A stretch of 64,000 bases of DNA from Rhodanobacter sp. LX-99. Lineage in GTDB: Bacteria > Pseudomonadota > Gammaproteobacteria > Xanthomonadales > Rhodanobacteraceae. The stretch spans positions 2,108,001 through 2,172,000 of the forward strand of contig NZ_JAHFVL010000001.1 in assembly GCF_018599185.1 (NCBI RefSeq), read 5' to 3'. Of the stretch, positions 8,682 through 16,199 are shown piece after piece. Numbering within the stretch: position 1 is the stretch's first letter; every line of letters starts with the position of its first letter. The position numbers and the translations under genes were made by a program. A model generated the notes under the pieces. The model ran no database searches. It saw only the letters and a program-made list of their open reading frames with translations, and had not been told where the DNA came from.

Positions 8682-9850
8682 GTACGGCAACGCAGTCGCT
8701 GCAGCCGTGGGTGGATCGTGTACGCCGCGGCTGGCGTGCTTCGCCGTTGCCGGGATTCCTCGGCTGGTGGGGCAGCGAGCTGCGCGGCATGCTGCCGCCG
8801 CGCTGGCGCGGCTGGTTCGGCAGCGGCGCGGACTGGCATCTGCTGCAGCACGCCGGCGCGCAGTGGAGCCTGCGCCGCAGCGGCCACGGCGACGTGCTGG
8901 CGAACTGGGACGACGGCGCCGACATGGCCGCCGATGGCGTGCGCGTCCTGCCGGTCGCGCTGAACGCCGCCTTGCAGCGCGTGGATCGCGAGGACCTGCG
9001 GCTGGCGCTGCTGCTGCCGCCCGCGGTGGTGCTGCGGCGCACGCTGGCGCTGCCGCTGGCCGCGCGCGATAACCTGCTGCAGGTGGCCGGTTTCGAGATG
9101 GACCGGCAGACCCCGTTCGGCGTGGCGCAGGTGCATTACGCCGTGCGCGAGCTGGGCACGCCCGCCGCGCCCGGGCGCTTCAACGCGGAACTGGTGGTGG
9201 TCACCCGCGACGCGCTGGATCCCTTGCTGGCGCGCCTGCGCGCGCAGGACATCGAGGTCGACGCGGTGGACCTGGCGGTGGGCGACGGCCGTCTCGGCGT
9301 CAACCTGCTGCCGCCGGAGCAGGTGCCGCATCGCGCGCGTCCGCGCCGCCGGCTGAACCTGATCCTGGCGGCCGCGTGCGTGCTGTTGCTGGCCCTGGTG
9401 CTGGGCGAGTGGCTGCACAACCGGCAGGTGGCGCTGGCGCAGATGCAGGCCGAGGTCGAGGCGATGCGCGGCGAGGCACAGCAGGTGGCCGCGCTGCGCC
9501 AGCAGCTGCAGGACAACGCCGGTGCGGCCGGCTTCCTGGCCCAGCGCAAGAAGAACACGGTAGCCATGCTCAGCCTGCTGCAGGACGTCACCGCGCGGCT
9601 GCCGGACAGCGCGTGGCTGGAACGCTTCAGCGTCGACAACACCGGCCAGCTCGGCTTCCAGGGGCAGAGCCAGCAGGCGGCGAAACTGCTCGACGCGCTG
9701 AAGGATTCGAAACTGATCACCGACGCCAGTTTCCAGGGCAGCATCCAGCCCGACCCGACCACCGGCAAGGAGCGTTTCTACCTGACCGCGCGCGTGAACC
9801 AGCCGAAGCCGCCGGCAGCGACCCCGGCAACCGGCGGGAGTGCGCCATGA
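8678..9850 (+). CDS. gspL: Type II secretion assembly-platform protein GspL/XpsL
   Basis: A 390-residue bitopic inner-membrane protein overlapping gspK by ATGA. Residues 1-215 form the cytoplasmic actin-like domain that docks GspE; a transmembrane helix follows a basic stretch (HRARPRRR) at about 222-246; the periplasmic part is a coiled-coil-prone segment (residues ~245-290) and a ferredoxin-like PilN-type domain (LLQDVTARLPDSAWLERFSVDN...). Sequence conservation is low in this family, so identification rests on architecture and operon position. Confidence 0.88.
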   Translation: MSTATQSLQPWVDRVRRGWRASPLPGFLGWWGSELRGMLPPRWRGWFGSGADWHLLQHAGAQWSLRRSGHGDVLANWDDGADMAADGVRVLPVALNAALQRVDREDLRLALLLPPAVVLRRTLALPLAARDNLLQVAGFEMDRQTPFGVAQVHYAVRELGTPAAPGRFNAELVVVTRDALDPLLARLRAQDIEVDAVDLAVGDGRLGVNLLPPEQVPHRARPRRRLNLILAAACVLLLALVLGEWLHNRQVALAQMQAEVEAMRGEAQQVAALRQQLQDNAGAAGFLAQRKKNTVAMLSLLQDVTARLPDSAWLERFSVDNTGQLGFQGQSQQAAKLLDALKDSKLITDASFQGSIQPDPTTGKERFYLTARVNQPKPPAATPATGGSAP

Positions 9851-10494
9851 AGATGACCGCCCTGAGTCCGCGCGACAGCCGCATCGCGGCGATCCTCCTG
9901 TTGCTGCTGGCGCTGCTGCTGGCCTACTTCACGCTGCTGCACTGGTGGTTCGTGGCGCCGTTGCAGCAGGTGCGCAGCGAGATGGCCGACCTGCGCGACA
10001 CGCACAGCCGCTACGCCGCCGCGATCGCCGAGAAGCCGGCGCTGCAGCGGCGCATCGCCGCGCTCGGCGCCGGCCAGGCCGCCAGCAGCGCGTTCCTCGC
10101 CGCCGACGATCCGAACACCGCCGCGGCGGACCTGATGCAGCGCGTGGTCGACGTGGTCGCCGGCAACACCACGGGCGGGCGTTGCGTGGTGAGCCAGAAG
10201 ATGCCGTTGCCGAACCCGCCGGCCACCGCCGGCGAGCCGTATCGCAAGGCGGCGGTGAGCATCAGCCTGAGCTGCGACGTCGAGCCGCTGGCGGCGGTGC
10301 TGCAGGCACTGGAGCAGGGTACGCCGTATCTGTTCGTCGACGATCTCAGCATCTACCGCAACCCGGTCGCCGCGCAGCAGGACAGCGCCGCACCGCTGGA
10401 GGTGCAGTTCACCCTGTCCGGCTATGTGCGCCCGGCGCGCAATGCGCCGGCGCCGTCCAGCCGTTCGCCCGACGCCGCGGGAGCCGCGCCATGA
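9847..10494 (+). CDS. gspM: Type II secretion assembly-platform protein GspM/XpsM
   Basis: A 215-residue bitopic protein overlapping gspL by ATGA. A strong N-terminal helix (residues ~14-36, AAILLLLLALLLAYFTLLHWWF) anchors it; residues ~38-75 are coiled-coil-like, then a periplasmic ferredoxin-like domain with VSISLSCDVEPLAAVLQALE and PYLFVDDLSIYRNP, the latter characteristic of the GspM subtype II/PilO-like fold. GspM pairs with GspL. It has two Cys in the periplasmic domain (GGRCVV and LSCDV) that could form a disulfide. Confidence 0.88.
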   Translation: MKMTALSPRDSRIAAILLLLLALLLAYFTLLHWWFVAPLQQVRSEMADLRDTHSRYAAAIAEKPALQRRIAALGAGQAASSAFLAADDPNTAAADLMQRVVDVVAGNTTGGRCVVSQKMPLPNPPATAGEPYRKAAVSISLSCDVEPLAAVLQALEQGTPYLFVDDLSIYRNPVAAQQDSAAPLEVQFTLSGYVRPARNAPAPSSRSPDAAGAAP

Positions 10495-11225
10495 ACGCCG
10501 CCAATCAGCGTCAGCTGACCCCGCTGCTGATCGCGCTCGTGGTGGTGCTGGGGGCCGTGCTGCTGTTGCTGCTGGCCGGCATCGGCCGCGGCGCACAGTG
10601 GGACGAACCGCGACCGCTGGCGCCGCTGCCGCCGGCCGGCAATCCCGCCAACCTGCCGCAGCCGGTGCCGTTGCAGCAGTTCGCGCTGGTCTGGCAGAAG
10701 CCGTTGTTCAGCCCCGACCGCAAGCCCGTCGCGCGCGCCGCCGACGGCGGCAGCAATCTCGGCGATCTCGAACTGACCGGCATCATCCTCACCCCCGGCC
10801 TGCGCATGGCCTTGCTGCACGACCGCAACGGCGACAAGCAGGTGCGCCTGCGCGAAGGCGAGGCGCTGCCCGACGGCAGCGTGAAGCTGGTCGAGCTGCG
10901 CCCGCGCTCGGCGCTGTTCGACTCGCCGGCGGGACGCACCGAACTGAAGCTGCCGGCCGGCGCGCCGATCGATCAGCCGCGGGCCGGGCCGGACGCGCGC
11001 GGCCAGCCGGCCGGCGAGGCGGCGATGCAGGTCGCGCCAGGCGATGCCGGGGCGCCGCCGGCGGGTGAGCGCGCCGGCTCCGGCCGCGCCACGATCGTGC
11101 CGATGCGTCCCGCCCCGGCGGCCTCGCCGCAGCCTGCCGGGGAATCGGCCGCCGAGCGGCTGCGCAAAAACATCCAGAAACGTCGGGCCGCCCGTGCCGC
11201 CGCGGCCCACGAAGGAGTACGTTGA
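10491..11225 (+). CDS. gspN: Type II secretion protein N (XpsN), GspC-like
   Basis: A 244-residue bitopic protein overlapping gspM by ATGA. One helix (about 10-31) is followed by a Pro-rich linker, then WQKPLFSPDRKP and LELTGIILTPGLRMALLHD, which resemble the homology region of GspC, and finally a long Pro/Ala/Gly-rich and basic tail (AERLRKNIQKRRAARAAA). No separate gspC is present, and in Xanthomonas XpsN is reported to associate with XpsL/XpsM and the secretin, so it probably does GspC's job of joining inner and outer membrane parts. The C-terminal basic tail is unlikely to be structured. It ends 3 bp before gspD. Confidence 0.85.
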   Translation: MNAANQRQLTPLLIALVVVLGAVLLLLLAGIGRGAQWDEPRPLAPLPPAGNPANLPQPVPLQQFALVWQKPLFSPDRKPVARAADGGSNLGDLELTGIILTPGLRMALLHDRNGDKQVRLREGEALPDGSVKLVELRPRSALFDSPAGRTELKLPAGAPIDQPRAGPDARGQPAGEAAMQVAPGDAGAPPAGERAGSGRATIVPMRPAPAASPQPAGESAAERLRKNIQKRRAARAAAAHEGVR

Positions 11226-11228
11226 TCC

Positions 11229-13559
11229 ATGTCCCGCACGCTCACCCAGCAAATCCTGCGCACCGCCACGCTCGCCCTCGTCGTGGGCCTGGCCGGTTGC
11301 GCCAGCCTGCCGCAGCCGCACGACGACGGCGCACTGCAGCGCGAGGCGATGGCCGGCACGAAAAACCCGGTGCCGGCGCCGCTGCCGCTGAACAGCGACG
11401 GCGGCAGCCGCAGTGCAACCGCGGCGACCGCCGAGGTCAGCCACGGCAGCGGCCAGTTCATCCGCCCCGGCGCGCTGGCCACGCCGCGGCCGGCGGCCAG
11501 CGGCAACGGTGCGGTGACGTTCAACTTCGAGAACCAGCCGGTGCAGGCGGTGGTCAAGGCGATCCTCGGCGACCTGCTCAAGCAGAACTACACGATCGTG
11601 CCCGGCGTGCAGGGCAACATCTCGTTCTCCACTTCCGAACCGGTCGATTCGAGTCAGGCGCTGCCGATCCTGGAGACCCTGCTGGCGTGGACCGGCAACG
11701 CGCTGGTGCGCCGCGACGGCGGCTACGTGGTGATGCCGCAGAAGGATGCGGTGGCCGGCAACCTGGTGCCCAGCCTGGGCGCCGCCGCGCCGCAGGGCGG
11801 CCTGCAGGCGCGGCTGTTCCCGCTGCATTACATCTCCGCCACCGAGATGCAGAAGCTGATCAAGCCGTTCGCGCGGCCGGACGCCACCTTGCTGGTGGAT
11901 CCGGCGCGCAACCTGCTGGTGATGTCCGGCACGCCGCAGGAACTGGCCAACTACCAGAGCATGGTGCGCACGTTCGACGTCGACTGGCTGCGCGGCATGT
12001 CGGTGGGCGTGTTCAACCTGCAGTACGCGAACGTGGGCGAGCTGATGCCGAAGCTGGACGGCATGTTCGGCCCGCAGGGCAACACCCCGCTGGCCGGCAT
12101 GCTGCGTTTCATCCCGATCGAGCGCACCAACGCGCTGGTGGTGATCAGCACCCAGCCCGACTACCTGCAGGAAGTCGGCGACTGGATCGCCCGCATCGAC
12201 CGCGGCGGCGGCAACGAGCCGCAGCTGTTCGTCTACGACGTGCGCAACATCAAGGCGTCGGACCTGGCCAGGTACCTGGCGCAGATCTACACCAACGGCG
12301 CCGGCAGCGGCGGCGACAACGGCGGCCAGGTCGGGCCGGGCCTGGCCGGGGCTACCCTGGGCAGCGCCGAAAACGCCGGCGCGACCAGCATGGGCAGCAC
12401 CGCCGGCAGCTTCGGTAACCCGGCCGATGTCTCGCGCGGCGGCGGCCAGGTCAACTCTGGCATGGGCAGCAGCGGCCTCGGCGCCACCGGCGGTCGCGAC
12501 GGCGGTAATGCGGCCGGCGGTTTCGGCAGCAGCTCGACCGCTTTCGGCAGCAACCCGGCCGGCGGCGGCAACGGCGCGGCCAGCGAGCAGCAGTACAGCT
12601 CCAGCGACGGCAGCGTGCGGATCAGCTCGGTCGACGGCAGCAACCAGTTGCTGGTGCGCGCGCGCCCGTCGCAGTGGGAGGAGATCAAGGGCGCGATCAA
12701 CAAGCTCGACAACGTGCCGCTGCAGGTGCAGATCGAGACGCGCATCCTCGAGGTCAACCTCACCGGCGAATTCCAGTTCGGCGTGCAGTGGTACCTGGAA
12801 GGACTGACCGGCAGCACCGGCAGCACGTCGGACGGCACGTTCCAGCTAGGCCAGCCGTACCGGCATCGCCAGCTCGGCCTGGGCCAGGGCGGCAACGCGT
12901 TCGGCGGCGAACCGTTCTTCTACTCCTTCCTCAACAGCGACCTGCAGGTCGCCGTGCGCGCGATGGAGACCAGCGGCAACACCAAGACGCTGTCGGCGCC
13001 GTCGATGGTGGTGATGAACAACCAGGTGGCCAGCATCGCGGTCGGCAACCAGATCCCGATCAACCAGACCAGCGTGAACACCGGCATCGGCACGCCCACC
13101 AGCTACAGCCAGGTCAACTATCTGAGCACCGGCGTGATCCTCAACGTGCAGCCGCGGATCAATCCCGGCGGCCTGGTCTACATGAACATCAGCCAGGAAG
13201 TCAGCCAGGCCGACAAGTCGGTGCCGCTGGTCAACGGCAACCCGGCCATCTCGCAACGCAAGCTGGCCACCCAGGTCGCCGTGCAGAGCGGCCAGACCGT
13301 GCTGCTGGGCGGCCTGATCCAGCAGGCCGAGGGCAACACCGACACCGGCATCCCGGGGCTCAACCGCATCCCGGTGCTGGGCCGGCTGTTCGGCAGTACC
13401 AACCGCAGCCGCAACCGCACCGAGCTGATCGTGCTGATCACGCCGCGGGTGATCCGCGGCGGCGCGGACGCGAAGCAGATCACCGACGACTACCAGAGCA
13501 AGTTCGAATCGCTGGAGCCGCTGCGCGCACCGGCCGCTGCCGGCGCGAAGCCCAAGTGA
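11229..13559 (+). CDS. gspD: Type II secretin GspD/XpsD, predicted lipoprotein
   Basis: A 776-residue outer-membrane secretin. Signal peptide with lipobox VGLAGC (Cys24), as in Xanthomonas XpsD. Domains in order: N0 (VTFNFENQPVQAVVKAIL, from about 97), N1 and N2 (LFPLHYISATEMQKLI; GVFNLQYANVGELMPKL), an exceptionally Gly/Ser/Asn-rich linker at about 357-457, N3, then the beta-barrel secretin core (VQIETRILEVNLTGEFQFG; ALETSGNTKTLSAPS-like; VTLNVQPRINPGG-like; LLGGLIQQAEGNTDTGIPGLNRIPVLGRLFGS). The C-terminal tail (AAAGAKPK) shows no extended S-domain, fitting lipoprotein-based targeting. Last gene of the operon. Confidence 0.96.
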   Translation: MSRTLTQQILRTATLALVVGLAGCASLPQPHDDGALQREAMAGTKNPVPAPLPLNSDGGSRSATAATAEVSHGSGQFIRPGALATPRPAASGNGAVTFNFENQPVQAVVKAILGDLLKQNYTIVPGVQGNISFSTSEPVDSSQALPILETLLAWTGNALVRRDGGYVVMPQKDAVAGNLVPSLGAAAPQGGLQARLFPLHYISATEMQKLIKPFARPDATLLVDPARNLLVMSGTPQELANYQSMVRTFDVDWLRGMSVGVFNLQYANVGELMPKLDGMFGPQGNTPLAGMLRFIPIERTNALVVISTQPDYLQEVGDWIARIDRGGGNEPQLFVYDVRNIKASDLARYLAQIYTNGAGSGGDNGGQVGPGLAGATLGSAENAGATSMGSTAGSFGNPADVSRGGGQVNSGMGSSGLGATGGRDGGNAAGGFGSSSTAFGSNPAGGGNGAASEQQYSSSDGSVRISSVDGSNQLLVRARPSQWEEIKGAINKLDNVPLQVQIETRILEVNLTGEFQFGVQWYLEGLTGSTGSTSDGTFQLGQPYRHRQLGLGQGGNAFGGEPFFYSFLNSDLQVAVRAMETSGNTKTLSAPSMVVMNNQVASIAVGNQIPINQTSVNTGIGTPTSYSQVNYLSTGVILNVQPRINPGGLVYMNISQEVSQADKSVPLVNGNPAISQRKLATQVAVQSGQTVLLGGLIQQAEGNTDTGIPGLNRIPVLGRLFGSTNRSRNRTELIVLITPRVIRGGADAKQITDDYQSKFESLEPLRAPAAAGAKPK

Positions 13560-13577
13560 TGTTCTGATCGATCGGGG

Positions 13578-13599
13578 GCGGGCGCACGGCGGCGCCCGC
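13578..13599 (+). terminator. Stem-loop after gspD (weak terminator candidate)
   Basis: An 8-bp perfect stem (gcgggcgc 13578-13585 / gcgcccgc 13592-13599) with a 6-base loop lies 18 bp after the gspD stop. There is no T-tract, so Rho-independent termination is doubtful; it may only attenuate read-through into hrpB. Confidence 0.35.
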
Positions 13600-13603
13600 T
13601 ATC

Positions 13604-16147
13604 ATGCGCGCGATGAGCAGTGCGCCGCCCCCGTTCCCGATCACCCCGCTGCTGCCGCAGATCCGTGCGGCGCTGGCGGCACAGCCGCGGCTGGTGCTGG
13701 AGGCACCGCCGGGCGCCGGCAAGACCACCCAGGTGCCGCTCGCCCTGCTCGACGCGGCGTGGCTGGCCGGACAGAAGATCGTGATGCTGGAGCCGCGCCG
13801 GATCGCCGCGCGCGCCGCCGCGCAGTTCATGGCGCAGCAACTCGGCGAAGCGGTCGGGCAGACCGTCGGCTACCGCATCCGCTTCGAGTCGAAGGTGAGC
13901 GCGGCGACGCGCATCGAGGTGGTCACCGAAGGCATCCTCACCCGCCTGATCCAGCACGACCCGGAGCTGGCCGGCATCGGCGCGATCGTGTTCGACGAGT
14001 TCCACGAACGCCATCTCGCCGGCGACCTCGGCGCCGCGCTGGCGCTGGACGTGCAGGCCACGCTGCGGCCGGAGCTGCGCCTGCTGCTGATGTCGGCCAC
14101 GCTGGATGGCGAGCGCATCGCGGCGTGGCTGGATGCGCCGCGCCTCAGCAGTCCGGGCCGCAGCTTCCCGGTGCGCGTCGAATATCCCCCGGCGCGCGCG
14201 CAGGAAACCCTCGAACACCAGCTGGCTCGCGTCGCGCGGCAGGCGCTGGAAGAGAACGACGGCGACGTGCTGGCGTTCCTGCCCGGCCGGCGCGAGATCG
14301 CACGGGCGCAGGCGGTGCTTGGCCAGGTGCTCCCCTCTCCCTCCGGGAGAGGGGAAAGCGCGCGTATTGAAGTCGTCGCGCTGCACGGCGAGCTGTCGCT
14401 GGCCGAACAGCAGGCCGCGCTGGCGCCGGCCGAGCCGGGCGTGCGCAGGATCGTGCTGGCCACCAACGTGGCCGAGTCCAGCGTCACGGCGCCGGGCATC
14501 CGCGCGGTGATCGACAGCGGGCTCGCGCGCGAACCGCGCTTCGATCCGAACTCCGGCTTCACCCGGCTGGAGACGGTGGCCATCTCGCAGGCTTCGGCTG
14601 ACCAGCGCGCCGGCCGCGCCGGCCGCGTGGCCGAGGGCACGGCGTACCGGCTGTGGGCGCAGGGCCGGCGGCTGGAGCCGGCACGCACGGCCGAGATCAT
14701 GCAGGCGGAGCTGTCGGGCCTGGCGCTGGAACTGGCCGCCTGGGGCGTCACGGCGAGCAGCAGCGCCGGGCTGCCGTGGCTGGACCCGCCGCCGCCCGGC
14801 GCGCTGGCGCAGGCGCGCGAACTGCTGCTGGAGCTTGCCGCGCTGGACGCCGACGGCCGCATCACCGCGCTGGGCCGGCGCATGCTGGAACTGGGCGCCA
14901 CGCCGCGGCTCGGTGCCGCCGCCTTGCGCGCGCCGCCGGAGCTGCACGCGCTGGTCGCCGACCTGCTGGCTTTGATGGAGGCGCGTTCGCCGCTGCGCGG
15001 CGAGCGGGGCCGCAGCGACGACTTCCGCGAACGCGTGGCTGCGTTGCACGCCTGGCGCGATCGCCGCAGCCATGGCGCCGACGCCGGTGCGCTGGCCGCG
15101 ATCGAGCAGGCGTCGATGCGCTGGCGTCGTCGCCTGGACGTGCGCGGCGCCGCCAGCGGCACGCCGGACAGCCACGCGGTCGGCGATCTGCTGCTGCACG
15201 CCTTTCCCGACCGCATCGCGCGCCGCGACGAGGCGAACCCGCTGCGCTACACGCTGGCCAACGGCCGCGGTGCACGCCTGCACGAGAACACCGCGCTGCT
15301 GGGCGAGCCGTGGCTGGTCGCGCTGGACCTGCGCTTCGAGGCGCGCGACAGCCTGATCCTGGCCGCGGCGCCGCTCGATCCGCGCGTGCTCGAACGCGAC
15401 TATCCCGCGCAGTTCTCGCGCGAACGCACGCTGCGCTGGAACGACGAACGCGCCGCCGCCGAGGCGTTCGACGAACGGCGTTTCGGCGCGATCGTGCTGG
15501 AGCGCCGCAGCGTGCCGGTGAAGCCCGCCGATGCGCTGCCGACCCTGCTGGCCGCCGTGCGCGCCCGTGGCCTCGACGCGTTGCCGTGGAGCGACCATGC
15601 GCGGCGGCTGCGCGCGCGCATGCAGGCGCTGCGCGCGTGGATGCCCGAGCTGGGCTTGCCGGATGTTTCCGAGCCGGCGCTGCTCGCCTCGCTGGAGGAT
15701 TGGCTGGCGCCGTACCTCGACGGCAAGCACCGCTTCGACGCGCTGGGTGCGGAGGAGCTGTCGCAGGCGCTGGCGTCGCGCTTCGACTACGAACAGCGCC
15801 GCACGCTCGACGCGCAGGCGCCGGAAAGCCTGCTCGTGCCGAGCGGGCAGAGCCGCCGGCTCGAGTACGCCGAAGGCGAGCCGCCGGTGCTGGCGGTGAA
15901 GCTGCAGGAACTGTTCGGCCTGGCCGACACGCCGCGCATCGGCGGCGGGCGCATCCCGGTCACCCTGCACCTGTTGTCGCCGGCGGGCCGGCCGATCCAG
16001 GTGACCCAGGACCTGAAGGGCTTCTGGGAACGCACCTACCCGGAAGTGAAGAAGGAACTGAAGGGCCGCTACCCGCGCCACCCATGGCCGGACGACCCGT
16101 GGACCGCCACGCCGACCCACCGGGCGAAGCCGCGCGAACGGCGTTGA
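13604..16147 (+). CDS. hrpB: ATP-dependent helicase HrpB (DEAH/RHA family)
   Basis: An 847-residue putative RNA helicase, family length about 810-850. Motif I APPGAGKTTQVPL, Ia LEPRRIAARAAA, motif II DEFHERH, motif III MSATLDG, then ATNVAESSVT, motif VI QRAGRAGR, the HA2 region, and the family-specific HrpB_C domain (YEQRRTLDAQAPESLLVPSG; GFWERTYPEVKKELKGRYPRHPWPDDP). The unrelated hrpB regulators of type III secretion share only the name. Residues ~243-250 (PSPSGRGE) are encoded by a 25-bp palindrome (14331-14355) and look like an insertion between the helicase lobes. Start is ATG 13604 or 13613. Confidence 0.93.
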   Translation: MRAMSSAPPPFPITPLLPQIRAALAAQPRLVLEAPPGAGKTTQVPLALLDAAWLAGQKIVMLEPRRIAARAAAQFMAQQLGEAVGQTVGYRIRFESKVSAATRIEVVTEGILTRLIQHDPELAGIGAIVFDEFHERHLAGDLGAALALDVQATLRPELRLLLMSATLDGERIAAWLDAPRLSSPGRSFPVRVEYPPARAQETLEHQLARVARQALEENDGDVLAFLPGRREIARAQAVLGQVLPSPSGRGESARIEVVALHGELSLAEQQAALAPAEPGVRRIVLATNVAESSVTAPGIRAVIDSGLAREPRFDPNSGFTRLETVAISQASADQRAGRAGRVAEGTAYRLWAQGRRLEPARTAEIMQAELSGLALELAAWGVTASSSAGLPWLDPPPPGALAQARELLLELAALDADGRITALGRRMLELGATPRLGAAALRAPPELHALVADLLALMEARSPLRGERGRSDDFRERVAALHAWRDRRSHGADAGALAAIEQASMRWRRRLDVRGAASGTPDSHAVGDLLLHAFPDRIARRDEANPLRYTLANGRGARLHENTALLGEPWLVALDLRFEARDSLILAAAPLDPRVLERDYPAQFSRERTLRWNDERAAAEAFDERRFGAIVLERRSVPVKPADALPTLLAAVRARGLDALPWSDHARRLRARMQALRAWMPELGLPDVSEPALLASLEDWLAPYLDGKHRFDALGAEELSQALASRFDYEQRRTLDAQAPESLLVPSGQSRRLEYAEGEPPVLAVKLQELFGLADTPRIGGGRIPVTLHLLSPAGRPIQVTQDLKGFWERTYPEVKKELKGRYPRHPWPDDPWTATPTHRAKPRERR
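14331..14355. repeat. Short palindromic (REP-like) insertion within hrpB
   Basis: Two perfect 11-bp arms, tcccctctccc (14331-14341) and gggagagggga (14345-14355), around a 3-base loop. It encodes PSPSGRGE in frame at a position where neither flanking HrpB segment requires it. The sequence type is a common dispersed repeat in xanthomonad genomes (recalled knowledge, not tested here). Confidence 0.8.
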
Positions 16148-16199
16148 GTTCTGCCGACGGGCATCGTGACGGATGTGACGGTGCAACCACAACGCAGTT

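Noticed and set aside
13604..16147. hrpB as a type III secretion regulator
   Set aside because: The product is a full-length DEAH helicase; the shared symbol is coincidental and no type III secretion genes are near.
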